A stretch of 43,739 bases of DNA from Streptomyces sp. ADI95-17. GTDB lineage: Bacteria; Actinomycetota; Actinomycetes; Streptomycetales; Streptomycetaceae. Made by a program: the position numbers and the translations under genes. Each line of letters begins with the position of its first letter. Position 1 is the first letter of the stretch. The stretch is taken from NCBI RefSeq assembly GCF_003846175.1, contig NZ_ML123045.1, positions 250,672-294,410 of the forward strand, read 5' to 3'. Under the pieces are notes generated by a model. That model saw only the letters and a program-made list of their open reading frames with translations. It was not told where the DNA came from and searched no databases. Below, in pieces: positions 8,063 to 17,700 of this stretch.

Positions 8063-8974
8063 TCAGCCCTTTACTCCGGTCAGTGTGACGCCCTCGACGA
8101 ATGCCTTCTGTGCGAAGAAGAAGACGAGGATCACGGGGGCCATGACCAGTACGGTCGCGGCCATGGTCAGGTTCCAGTCGGTGTGGTGTGCGCTCTTGAA
8201 GGAGTCCAGGCCGTAACTGAGCGTCCAGGCAGCGGGGTTCTCCGACGCGTAGATCTGCGGGCCGAAGTAGTCGTTCCAGGCGTAGAAGAACTGGAAGAGG
8301 GCGACGGCGGCGATGCCCGGCTTGGCCATCGGCACCACGACGCGCATCAGGGTGCGGAACTCGCCGCAGCCGTCGACCTTCGCCGCGTCGAGGTACTCGT
8401 TCGGGATGGTCAGCAGGAACTGCCGCAGCAGGAAGATGGAGAACGCGTCGCCGAACGCCATCGGGATGATCAGCGGCCAGAGCGTGCCGGACATGTCCAG
8501 CTGCTTGGCCCAGAACAGATACATCGGGATGACGACGACCTGCGGCGGCAGCATCATCATCGAGATGACCAGCATCAGCGACAGATGCCGGCCGCGGAAG
8601 CGGAACTTGGCGAGCGCGTAGGCCACGGGCAGCGACGAGACGACCGTGAGGACGGTGCCGAGCCCCGCGTACAGCAGGGTGTTGCGCCACCAGGTCAGGA
8701 AGCCGTCGGTCTCGAAGACCCGCTGGTAGTTGCTCCACTCGAAGGGGTGCGGCCACAGCTCGCGGGTCAGCGCCTGCTGGTCGCTCATCAGCGAGGTGAG
8801 CAGGAGGAAGACGAACGGCAGCACGAAGAAGAGCGCGGCGGCGACGCCGAGCGCGTGCACCGCGATCCAGTTCAGCAGCGACTTGCGCCGCGCGACGCGT
8901 TCGGCCGGGGTGGCCGGGCCGGTCGCGGGGCCGGCCGTCTTCACGGCGTCGAGAGTCTGCGCCACGTCACTCAC
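8063..8974 (-). CDS. csnG: Carbohydrate ABC transporter permease (MalG type)
   Basis: A 303-aa inner-membrane permease of the CUT1 family. It has six predicted helices; the first follows a basic cytoplasmic tail (residues 24-60). The EAA loop EYLDAAKVDGCGEFRTLMRV, which docks the ATPase, is intact. Its ATG lies inside the preceding permease gene (8-bp overlap) and its stop is 3 bp before the GH4 gene. No ATPase is encoded in the operon, so a shared MsiK-type ATPase elsewhere in the genome is expected, as is usual in Streptomyces. Confidence 0.93.
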   Translation of the reverse strand: MSDVAQTLDAVKTAGPATGPATPAERVARRKSLLNWIAVHALGVAAALFFVLPFVFLLLTSLMSDQQALTRELWPHPFEWSNYQRVFETDGFLTWWRNTLLYAGLGTVLTVVSSLPVAYALAKFRFRGRHLSLMLVISMMMLPPQVVVIPMYLFWAKQLDMSGTLWPLIIPMAFGDAFSIFLLRQFLLTIPNEYLDAAKVDGCGEFRTLMRVVVPMAKPGIAAVALFQFFYAWNDYFGPQIYASENPAAWTLSYGLDSFKSAHHTDWNLTMAATVLVMAPVILVFFFAQKAFVEGVTLTGVKG

Positions 8975-9908
8975 CTGCCTGGATCAGTCCGCTGCGGCGC
9001 CGCATCAGCAGTGCGGTGAACGCCATGGCGAGTACGAAGAGAACGAGCGCGACCACGCAGGCGGAGCCGTAGTCGAAGCGCTGGAAACCGAGGTTGTAGA
9101 CGACCTGCGGCAGCGTCAGTGTCGACTTGTCGGGATAGCCCGGTTCGAACTGCTGCCCGGAGCCGCCCATCACGCCCGAGGCGACCTTCCCGGCCACGAA
9201 CGGCTGGGTGTAGTACTGCATCGTCTGGATGATCCCGGTGACTACCGCGAACAGGATGATCGGCGAGATGTTCGGCAGGGTGACGAAGCGGAACCGCTGG
9301 AACGCGGTCGCCCCGTCCAGCTCCGCCGCCTCGTACTGTTCCTTCGGTACGTCGAGCAGCGCGGCCATGAAGATCACCATCAGGTCGCCCACCCCCCAGA
9401 CCGCCAGCGCGGTCAGGGCCGGCTTGGACCAGGCGGCGTCGGTGAACCAGCCGGGCGTGGGCAGCCCGATCTCGCCGAGGATCGAATTGACCGGCCCGGT
9501 ACCCGGGTTGAGCAGGAAGACGAAGCCGAGGGTCGCCGCGACCGGCGGGGCCAGGTAGGGCAGGTAGAACAGGGTCCGGAAGACCCCGGCACCCGTCTTG
9601 ATCTTCGTGATCAGCAGCCCGACACCGAGGCCGAACACCACCCGGCAGGTGACCATGACCACGACCAGCCAGAGCGTGTTGCGCAGCGCCGGCCAGAACA
9701 GCGGGTAGTCGTTGAAGACGAACGACCAGTTCTTCAGCCCGCTGAACTCGGGGGCCGTGAAACCGTCGTACGAGGTGAAGGAGAAGTAGACGGTGGAGAT
9801 CAGCGGGTAGGCGAAGAAGACGCAGAACCCGATCAGCCACGGCGACATGAAGGCCGCTGTCCGAAGCGCCGACCGGCGGCGCTTCGCACGGAGTGTGTAT
9901 GTGGTCAT
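8967..9908 (-). CDS. csnF: Carbohydrate ABC transporter permease (MalF type)
   Basis: A 313-aa CUT1 permease. The first helix is SPWLIGFCVFFAYPLISTVY, typical of MalF/LacF-like subunits. Its EAA loop reads EQYEAAELDGATAFQRFRFV followed by TLPNISPII. It begins 7 bp after the binding-protein gene and overlaps the second permease, so the two subunits are made together. Confidence 0.93.
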   Translation of the reverse strand: MTTYTLRAKRRRSALRTAAFMSPWLIGFCVFFAYPLISTVYFSFTSYDGFTAPEFSGLKNWSFVFNDYPLFWPALRNTLWLVVVMVTCRVVFGLGVGLLITKIKTGAGVFRTLFYLPYLAPPVAATLGFVFLLNPGTGPVNSILGEIGLPTPGWFTDAAWSKPALTALAVWGVGDLMVIFMAALLDVPKEQYEAAELDGATAFQRFRFVTLPNISPIILFAVVTGIIQTMQYYTQPFVAGKVASGVMGGSGQQFEPGYPDKSTLTLPQVVYNLGFQRFDYGSACVVALVLFVLAMAFTALLMRRRSGLIQAGE

Positions 9909-9915
9909 CGCGGCG

Positions 9916-11250
9916 CTACTTCGCCTGGGCGATGGCTGCGTCGATCTCCTTGGCGGTCTTCTCCAGACCCGCCTCGATGTCCTTCTGCTTGCCCTTCTCG
10001 ATGTCGAATCCGAGGTTCTGCAGGGACACCAGGTACGCGCCGCCGTTCACCGAGGGCGGGGTGGTGGTGCTCTTCGGGTCCGCGGCGATGTCCAGGAAGG
10101 TCTTGAACCGCGGGTCGTACTTCAGTTTCGGCGACTTCAGCGCCGCCAGGGTGGAGGGCACGTTGTGGATGGCGTTGGCGAAATTCACCACGGCGTCGGT
10201 GTCGGTCGTCATGAACTTCACCAGCTCCCAGGCCGCGTTCTGCTTCTTCGAGGTGGCGGCGATACCGGCGATGGTGCCGGTCAGATAGCCCTTGCCGTAG
10301 GTGTCGGCCTCGTCGTCGGCGACGGGCATGGGGGCGACGCCGATCTCGAACTTCGGCTTGGTCTCCTCGGCCATCCCGAGCCGCCACTCGCCGTCCAGCT
10401 GCATGGCCACCTGGCCGGTGTGGAACGGGTGCTTGGCGCCCCACTCGTCACCGAACGACGTGCGGTACTTCTCCAGCTTCTCGTAGCCGCCCAGGTCGTC
10501 GACCAGCTTCTTCTGGGTCTTGAGCATGGCGGCGAACGACGGGTCCTCGGCGATGTTCGACTTGCCGTCCGCGTCGAAGTACTTCGGGTCCCAGCCACCG
10601 AGGTAGTGCTCGGTCGTCGTCTCGTAGCCGTGGTAGTTCGGCATGAAGCCGAGCTGCTCGTACGAGTCGCCCTTGGTCTTCGTCAGCCGCTTGGCGGTCG
10701 CGGCCAGCTCCGACCAGGTCTGCGGGGGCCTCTTGATGCCGGCCTTCTCGAACGCGTCCTTGTTGTAGTAGAGGCCGTACGCGTCACCGAGCAGCGGCAG
10801 GGTGCAGCGCACCCCGTCGAACTGGGTGTACTCGTTCATCGCCTTCGGGAAGGTCTTGTCCGGGTCGATCCCGTCCTTCTTCAGGAAGGGGTCGAGGTCG
10901 AGGAACGCCTTCGACGAACAGAACTTGCCGACATTGTTCGTGGTGAACGACGAGACGACGTCCGGGGCGTTCGAACCGCCCGCCCGCAGTGCCTGGTTGA
11001 CCTTGTCGTCGGTCATGTCGCCGATGACCTTCACATGGATGTTGGGGTGCGCCTTCTCGAAGGCGTCGACCGTCGCCTGAATTCCCTGGACCTCGTTCGG
11101 GGAGTTCCAGCCGTGCCAGAAGTTGATGGTCGTCTCCTTGGACGGGTCATCACTGGCACCGTTGCTCTGCCCCGTACAGGCCGAGGCGAGCAGAGATATG
11201 GCGGCGGTCGCGGCGAGCGCGGCGGCCGTCTTCCGGCGGTTTCCGGACAT
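9916..11250 (-). CDS. csnE: Extracellular sugar-binding lipoprotein of an ABC transporter
   Basis: A 444-aa family 1 solute-binding protein. The signal peptide ends in LLASAC, giving a lipidated Cys25, so it is anchored outside the membrane. Family features include INFWHGWNSPNEVQGIQATV, DVVSSFTTNNVGKF, GDAYGLYYNKDAFEKAG, YLTGTIAGIAATSKKQNAAW and WELVKF. It delivers the oligosaccharide to the two downstream permeases. It lies 62 bp after the ROK gene. By gene order it corresponds to CsnE, which binds glucosamine oligosaccharides; the ligand cannot be read from sequence. Confidence 0.92.
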   Translation of the reverse strand: MSGNRRKTAAALAATAAISLLASACTGQSNGASDDPSKETTINFWHGWNSPNEVQGIQATVDAFEKAHPNIHVKVIGDMTDDKVNQALRAGGSNAPDVVSSFTTNNVGKFCSSKAFLDLDPFLKKDGIDPDKTFPKAMNEYTQFDGVRCTLPLLGDAYGLYYNKDAFEKAGIKRPPQTWSELAATAKRLTKTKGDSYEQLGFMPNYHGYETTTEHYLGGWDPKYFDADGKSNIAEDPSFAAMLKTQKKLVDDLGGYEKLEKYRTSFGDEWGAKHPFHTGQVAMQLDGEWRLGMAEETKPKFEIGVAPMPVADDEADTYGKGYLTGTIAGIAATSKKQNAAWELVKFMTTDTDAVVNFANAIHNVPSTLAALKSPKLKYDPRFKTFLDIAADPKSTTTPPSVNGGAYLVSLQNLGFDIEKGKQKDIEAGLEKTAKEIDAAIAQAK

Positions 11251-11312
11251 GGCGGTCTCCCGGTGAAGGAATGGGGCAGGGGTACGGAGGAAACGGGCGG
11301 GCCGAGAAGGGG

Positions 11313-12536
11313 TCAGCGGGACGTGTCGAAGACTTCGTCACGGGTGGTGGCGAGGGCGCTCTCCAGCGCGCCGCGCAGTACGGGGCGGCGCATCACTTCT
11401 CCGGCGATCAGCCGGGGACGGGAGGCCGCCAGCTGGGTGAGCTCGGCCTCCACCCGGCAGCGCAGCGGCTCCCCGCCGGCCGCGATGACGTCGCCGGACA
11501 GCACGACGATCTCCGGGTCGAGCACGGCGATCATGGAGGCGAGACCGGTCGCGAGGCCGGTGGCGAACCGGTCGAGCAGCCGGGGGTACGGGCCTTCCTC
11601 GCCGGCCTCCGCGGCCTCGGCGGCGCGGGCGAGCAGCCGGGCCGCGACCTCGTGATGGGTGCCGGAGGCGCGGATCAGCTCGTCGTCGATGCCGAGCTCC
11701 CGGCCCAGCCGGGACAGCACCTGGGCGCCGGCCAGCTCCTGGAAGCCGCCCGCGTTCACCTTGGTGACCTGACGGACCAGCGGGGCGCCCGGCACCGGCA
11801 GGAAACCGACCTCGCCGGCGCCCCCGGTGAAGCCGCGGTGCAGCCGGCCGTTTATGACGAGGGCGGCACCGAGTCCCTCCTCGTTCCACAGCAGGACGAA
11901 GTCGTCGTGCCCCCGCGCCGCGCCCAGCCGCTGCTCGGCCACCGCGACCAGGTTCACGTCGTTCTCGTACTCCACCGGCATCGGCAGGAAGGCGGCCAGC
12001 TCCTCCAGCAGTGTCGGGGAGTGCCAGCCCGGCAGGTGCGAGGCGTACCGCAGCCGCCCGGTCCCGGGGTCGAAGGCGCCCGGGGTGCCGATGACGACCC
12101 GGTGCACATCGCCGCGGGTGAGCCCGGCGTCCTTCACCGCCCCGTCCAGTGCCTGAGCCACCTGCCGCACCACGCTTTCGGCCCGCCGCCCCGGGGTGCG
12201 CAGCTCGAAGTTCCCGACCGTCTCGCCGGTCACATCGGCGACGGCGGCGACGATCCGGCGGGCGTTCACGTCCAGCCCCGCGACATGGGCGGCCCGCGCG
12301 TTCACCCCGTACAACTGCGCGTTGGGCCCCGGGCGCCCCGCGACGGTCCCGGTCGCGACGACCAGCCCGGCCGCCTCCAGACGGGCCAGCAGCTGCGAGG
12401 CGGTCGGCTTGGAGAGCCCGGTCAGCTTTCCGATCCTGGTCCGGGACAGGGGGCCGTGTTCCAGCAGCAGGTCGAGGGCGGCCCGGTCGTTCATGGCCCG
12501 CAGAACGCGGGGGGTACCCGGTGTGGTTCCGGCCAT
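11313..12536 (-). CDS. csnR: ROK-family transcriptional repressor
   Basis: A 407-aa regulator with an N-terminal winged helix (about 12-75; LSRTRIGKLTGLSKPTASQL is the recognition region) fused to a ROK sugar-kinase-like domain (GLGAALVINGRLHRGFTGGAGEVG). The cysteine zinc motif CxCGxxGC of ROK kinases is absent: the equivalent stretch is GFLPVPGAPLVRQVTKVNAG. This fits a sugar sensor rather than an active kinase. ATG 12536 was chosen; the next internal Met has no better ribosome site. A perfect palindrome TAGGAAAGTTTCCTA sits 22 bp upstream, so the gene probably represses its own operon. The symbol rests on the match in operator type and operon order to Streptomyces CsnR. Confidence 0.88.
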   Translation of the reverse strand: MAGTTPGTPRVLRAMNDRAALDLLLEHGPLSRTRIGKLTGLSKPTASQLLARLEAAGLVVATGTVAGRPGPNAQLYGVNARAAHVAGLDVNARRIVAAVADVTGETVGNFELRTPGRRAESVVRQVAQALDGAVKDAGLTRGDVHRVVIGTPGAFDPGTGRLRYASHLPGWHSPTLLEELAAFLPMPVEYENDVNLVAVAEQRLGAARGHDDFVLLWNEEGLGAALVINGRLHRGFTGGAGEVGFLPVPGAPLVRQVTKVNAGGFQELAGAQVLSRLGRELGIDDELIRASGTHHEVAARLLARAAEAAEAGEEGPYPRLLDRFATGLATGLASMIAVLDPEIVVLSGDVIAAGGEPLRCRVEAELTQLAASRPRLIAGEVMRRPVLRGALESALATTRDEVFDTSR

Positions 12537-12558
12537 GAGTGCTGCACCCGCCCTCTGT

Positions 12559-12573
12559 TAGGAAAGTTTCCTA
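12559..12573. promoter_or_regulatory. ROK/CsnR operator palindrome
   Basis: TAGGAAAGTTTCCTA is a perfect 15-bp palindrome around a central G, 22 bp upstream of the csnR start. From memory it matches the operator type described for CsnR in front of the chitosanase gene csnA and the csnR operon in Streptomyces. It is the only A/T-rich word in this intergenic region. Confidence 0.8.
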
Positions 12574-12755
12574 TTCGATGAGAGGACGGTATGCGCACGT
12601 CACCGGGGCGTCAATGGGCAGCGCCCCGGTGGCAACCAAAGCGTTACCTCGGTCACTTCCGGAATCTCCGGGTCCATGGTGGCGCATGCCCGATCGGGCC
12701 GCCGGTGAACCGAGTTGGGGACACGTCGGCCGCCGGCCGCCGGGACGGCCGCGGC

Positions 12756-13820
12756 CTACTTCGAGATGTTCGGCGGATTGATCGGGGCCGTGGCCAGCGA
12801 CTGCGGCGAGGTGGTCGAGGCATAGGCCGAGGGGGCGGCCACGGAGGCCGACGGGTCGGCCTTGGCGGGCTCGTCCGCCTGGGCCGGGACACCGCCGACG
12901 ATGCGGATGCCCGCCTCGTCGAAGGCCCGCTTGATCCGCCAGCGCAGCTCGCGCTCCACGCCCAGCGCCTTGCCCGGCATCGTCTTGGCGCTCAGCCGCA
13001 CCGTCATCGAGTCCAGGAGCACGGAGTCCAGGCCCAGGATCTCCACCGGGCCCCACAGGCGCTCGTTCCAGGGGTCTTCCTTGGCCATGGCCGCGGCGGC
13101 CTCGGTGATCACCGTACGGACCTTGTCGAGGTTCTCGGTGGGGCGCACCGTCACATCGACGCCGGCCGTGGACCAGCCCTGGCTGAGGTTGCCGATCCGC
13201 TTCACCTCGCCGTTGCGGACGTACCAGATCTCACCGTTGTCGCCGCGCAGCTTCGTGACCCGCAGGCCGACCTCGATGACCTCGCCGGAGGCGACGCCCG
13301 CGTCGATGGTGTCGCCCACGCCGTACTGGTCCTCCAGGATCATGAAGACACCGGAGAGGAAGTCGGTGACCAGGTTGCGCGCACCGAAACCGAGCGCCAC
13401 ACCGGCCACACCGGCGGAGGCCAGCAGCGGGGCCAGGTTGATCTGGAAGGCGCCCAGGATCATCAGGGCGGCGGTGCCGAGGATCAGGAACGACGCGACC
13501 GAGCGGAGTACCGAACCGATCGCCTCCGAGCGCTGGCGGCGACGCTCCGCGTTGACCAGCAGCCCGCCGAGTGCGGTGCCCTCCACCGCCTGGGCGCTGC
13601 GGTTCATCCGTTCTATGAGCTTGGTCAGAGCACGCCGGATCGCTGTCCGCAACACGATCGCGATCGCCGCGATGAGGATGATGCGCAGACTGGTGTTCAG
13701 CCAGGTGGACCAGTTCTCCTCAACCCAGCCCGCGGCGTCGCCGGCCTGCTTGGCGGCTTCGTCCAACGAGCTGCCGGGCTCGGGTGACGGGGCTGCGGCC
13801 AACAGGGCGGACAGGGACAC
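12756..13820 (-). CDS. Small-conductance mechanosensitive channel (MscS family)
   Basis: A 354-aa membrane channel that releases solutes on hypo-osmotic shock. GTG 13820 was chosen because GGAGGT lies 7 nt upstream; the frame is open further but has no ribosome site. Helices are TSLRIILIAAIAIVLRTAI, SVASFLILGTAALMILGAF and the pore helix LASAGVAGVALGFGARNLV. The MscS signature GVFMILEDQYGVGDTI and the beta domain (EVIEVGLRVTKLRGDNGEIWYVRNGEV) follow. A low-complexity Ala/Ser/Pro tail ends the protein. It is a single-gene unit facing away from the HNH gene. Confidence 0.93.
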   Translation of the reverse strand: MSLSALLAAAPSPEPGSSLDEAAKQAGDAAGWVEENWSTWLNTSLRIILIAAIAIVLRTAIRRALTKLIERMNRSAQAVEGTALGGLLVNAERRRQRSEAIGSVLRSVASFLILGTAALMILGAFQINLAPLLASAGVAGVALGFGARNLVTDFLSGVFMILEDQYGVGDTIDAGVASGEVIEVGLRVTKLRGDNGEIWYVRNGEVKRIGNLSQGWSTAGVDVTVRPTENLDKVRTVITEAAAAMAKEDPWNERLWGPVEILGLDSVLLDSMTVRLSAKTMPGKALGVERELRWRIKRAFDEAGIRIVGGVPAQADEPAKADPSASVAAPSAYASTTSPQSLATAPINPPNISK

Positions 13821-14186
13821 GGTGGGACCTCCAGGTGGGCGACGACGGCCCGACCACACTAACGGGGCATCGTGCGTACTCCGTTGCCGTGACCGAGGGG
13901 AGAGACACCTCTCACGAGGGGATACCCAGGTCGGGTGGCGGATACGGCGAGCGGCCGGCGCGGCGGTCTGTGGCCGATCGCACATCGGGTGCGGCCGCCC
14001 GGACAGCGCCGCCGGAGCGCCCGCTTCCGGCACGCCGCCGCGGCACGGGCGGCGGGCGGCCCGGAGAAAAATCCTCCCGGCCCGTTACCCGCACGTGGTG
14101 GCGCTTCGACCAGGCAGGAGTAGAGACTGAGATCGGATCGTCCCGGCGCGAGCCACGCGCCGCCGGCGTACAAGGAGGCATCCACC
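13821..14186. other. Intergenic region between divergent mscS and HNH genes
   Basis: These 366 bp must contain both divergent promoters. I see a short GAGAG-acac-CTCTC hairpin near 13901 but no confident -35/-10 pair. Nothing looks like a gene. Confidence 0.4.
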
Positions 14187-14723
14187 GTGCCGCATGTCCT
14201 GGTTCTCAACGCGTCGTACGAGCCGCTCGGCGTCGTACCGCTCCGCCGCGCGCTCGTCCTCGTCCTCGAAAACAAGGCCATCTGCCTAGAGGAGTCCGGC
14301 GCCTTCATGCACAGTGCCACCCGGGCCGTCCCGGCCCCCAGCGTCGTCCGCCTGAAGCGGTTCGTACGCGTCCCCTACCGGGGGCCCGTGCCGTTGACCC
14401 GCAGGGCGCTGTTCGCCCGGGACGGGGGGCGCTGCATGTACTGCGGCGCCGCCGCGACCAGCGTCGACCACGTGATTCCGCGCAGTCGCGGCGGACAGCA
14501 CGCCTGGGACAACGTGGTGGCCGCCTGCCGCCGCTGCAACCACGTCAAGGCGGACCGGCACCTGCCGGAGCTCGGCTGGCGGCTGCACCAGCAACCCGCC
14601 CCGCCCACGGGCCTGGCCTGGCGGATCATCGGCACGGGACACCGCGACCCGCGCTGGTTGCCGTACTTGCAACCGTTCGGCGCGGACGACGCCATGGCCC
14701 GGATCGACGGCATTTCAGCCTGA
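14187..14723 (+). CDS. HNH endonuclease
   Basis: A 178-aa protein with a central HNH nuclease domain of the McrA type. Two zinc pairs (C83/C86 in CMYCG and C114/C117 in CRRCN) bracket the catalytic DH at 94-95, N109 and H119. The N-terminus (MPHVLVLNASYEPLGVVPLRRA) is typical of the widespread actinobacterial family with this architecture. GTG 14187 is preceded by AAGGAGG at a good distance. It stands alone, with no methylase or mobile-element gene beside it, so its cellular role is unknown. Confidence 0.92.
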   Translation: MPHVLVLNASYEPLGVVPLRRALVLVLENKAICLEESGAFMHSATRAVPAPSVVRLKRFVRVPYRGPVPLTRRALFARDGGRCMYCGAAATSVDHVIPRSRGGQHAWDNVVAACRRCNHVKADRHLPELGWRLHQQPAPPTGLAWRIIGTGHRDPRWLPYLQPFGADDAMARIDGISA

Positions 14724-14768
14724 GAGATCCGGGCCTTCGTCGTCCCCGGGCGGAACGGGGCCGGACCG

Positions 14769-17700
14769 CTACTCCGTCCCGGCGACGGCGTAGGCCTCCA
14801 CCGACCAGAGCGAGTAGCCGAACTCGCTGCCCCGGGCACCGCCCTGGACCCTGAGGTAGCGGGCGTCCTTCGCGTCCATCCGGACCGACTCCTGCCCGCC
14901 CCTGCCGTCCCGGACAGTCGCCGCCGTGCGCCAGCTGCGGCCGTCCGAGGAGACCTGGAGCCGGTAGCGGGCGGCGTACGCGTCCTGCCAGTTCAGCACC
15001 ACCCGGCCGATCCGGGCGGTCCGCGGCAGCTCCGCCTGCCACCAGGCGTTGTCCTCGACCGGTGAGGACCAGCGGGTCTCCGGATCGCCGTCGGCGGCGG
15101 CCGACGCCGGGAAGTCGGGGGTCTCGTCGCCGGACGAGGACGCGGTGGCGGTACGCAGCAGATCGGGGCCCGCGGTGCGCGGGAACGCCCGGACGGTGAG
15201 CGTGCTGCGCTCGTCGCCGAAGCTCAGCGGCACCTCGTACTCCCCGGCCGGGGTGCCCGCCGGGACCGTGATCTCGACCGGGACCTCGGTACGCGAACCC
15301 CGTGGCACCCTCGTCTGCTTCGGGATGTCCACCTTGATGCCCTTGGGCGCCTTCGCGGTGAGCGCGCCACGCACCTCGGTGGGGCGCCGGGCGGCCAGGC
15401 GCGCGTCGACCCGCTGCGGCCCGCCGCCGATCTCGGCGTCCGTCTCGCCGCGCGCGAGATCGAGCCGGGCCGCGGGCTCGTCGCCGAACCAGGGCACCAG
15501 CGCGTGCACCCGGGGAGCCGGCACCGAGGTTTTCCCGGCGGCGTTGCTCCCGGGGGCCATCGGCGCCACCGGGCCCGCGACGACCGGAGGCATCGACGGG
15601 CCGCCCGTGGGCCAGCTGATCCGGATCGCGTCGGTCCGCAGCCCCTTGCCCGCCGTCTGGGTCCAGCCGGTCTCCGACAGCGTGCCCAGGCGGCGCCAGC
15701 CCTCGCCGGGCACATGCGCCTCCAGCGTCGCGCCGGCCACCGTGCCGCCGCCGGGCAGGGTCATCGCCGTCACGGCCTCCACCGGACGCGACCGGTTCAG
15801 CCGGACCGTGTAGCTGCCCGGGGCCCTGGTGACCGTACCGGCGTCGCGGTCCGCGCCCGTCCAGGCGTCCGCCTCCCGGCGCACCCGGTCCAGGAACGGG
15901 CCCAGGACCCCCTTGCCGACCGTCGCGCCGTCCGCCTTCGCCGCCTTGCGCAGCGGCTCCAGGGCCAGCGACGCCTGCCAGGCGGCGTCGCCGTCGCCGC
16001 GCGACTGGGCCTGGAGCAGATCCACGGCCTGCTCGCCCGCCCGGCCGTACCGGGACAACTGCTCGGTCCACGGACGCACTTCGCCGTCCAGACGCCCGTC
16101 CGCCAGGCCCTTCAGCCGCTGCGGGGCCTCCCGCATCACGGTGAACGCCTCCCGCAGCGCACGCGCCGCGTCGTCCCGGGCCGTCACGTCGTGCTCCGCG
16201 CGGGACTTCCAGAACGCGGCAAGCAGCGGCCGCAGATACGCGGACTCGTCACCGCCCAGCACCGACGTCGCACTGTTCCCGGCCAGCGCGCGCAGCGCCT
16301 CCCTGGTGCGGGCGTCACCGCCCGCCAGATCGTCTATCGCCGCCCGCCAGGACTCCTGCGGCCGGTAACCCTTCGGGTTCCAGGCGAAGTCGGCGGCGGT
16401 GAACAGCGGGATGCGGGACGCGGAGGGCTGTTCCATCGCGTTGGCGAGCAGCGCCGCGGAACCCATGGCCACCGCCGGGTCCCGGCCGGTGTACGGGCCG
16501 AGGAAGATCCGGTCCTGGGCGTAGTCGTTGACCGGGTAGTTGTCCATCGTGACCAGCGGGTGCCCGAACGCGGCGCGGGCACCGGCCAGTTCCCCGCCGG
16601 TGATGGTCCTCGGCACGACCCCGACCCCGGTCCAGGCGATCTGGACCCGGTCGTCCAGCTCCTCGGCCAGCGCCTTGCGGTAGTCGGTGGACCCGTCCTG
16701 GTAGAACTCCGTCGGCATCACCGACAGCGGCTGCGAACCCGGATACCGGTCCGCGAGGTGCCGCGCCACCTCGCCGGCCACCCGGGCCTGCGCCCTGGCC
16801 GCCGCCCGGGGGCCGCTGCCGAAGGTCTCGGCGTCGCTGTCGCAGTGCCATTCGCTGTAGCTGACGTCCTGGAACTGGAGCTGGAAGACCCGCACGCCCA
16901 GCGCCCACATCGAGTCGAGCTTCTTCGTCAGCGCCTTCACGTCACCGGCCGACGACATGCACATGGCCTGGCCCGGGGCGACGGCCCAGCCGAGCGTCAC
17001 ATGCTCGGCGCGGGCCCGCTCGGCCAGCGCCCGGAAGTCGGCGCGCCGGTCGGCGGGGTAGGGGTCGCGCCAACGGGCCTGCCGGTAGGGGTCGTCGCCC
17101 GCCGCGTACAGATACCGGTTCTGCTTGGTGCGCCCCATGAAGCCGATCTGGGCCAGCCGCTCCTGACGGGTCCACGGCTGCCCGTAGAAGCCCTCGGTCA
17201 TCCCGCGCACGGCGGTGCCCGGCCAGTCCCTGACGGTGACCCCGGCGACGCCTCCGTCCCGGATCAGCTGCCGCAGCGTCTGCACGCCGTGGAAGAGGCC
17301 GTCCTCGCCCACACCGTCCACGGCGACGGTGTCCCGGCCCGCGACCCTGCCGACCGCGATCCGGTAGCCCCCGCCGGGCAGATCGCCGCGCTCCGGGGCA
17401 CGCAGGGTGCGCAGCGCGTCGCGGGCGGTGCCGCCGCCGAGCCTGATGACCGGGCCGCGGCCGGGCAGGGCCTCGTGGACGGTGTGCACGCCCGCGTCCC
17501 GCAGGACGCGCCGGAGCGCGTCGACCGCGTACGGATCGGCGTGCGCGTCGGCGACGAGGGTGGCCTCGGCGGTCAGCGGTACGGACTGTCCGGCGGCCTC
17601 GATGGACTGCGGCCGGGGCCATACGGCGGGCAGCCCCGCGTCGTCCGTGCGGTCGGAGGTGGTGAAGGCGGGGGAGCCGGGTGCCGAAGGGGCCGCGACG

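Noticed and set aside
12571..13056. Minus-strand frame downstream of the MscS gene
   Set aside because: Overlaps MscS codons in another frame and has no family match or start signal.
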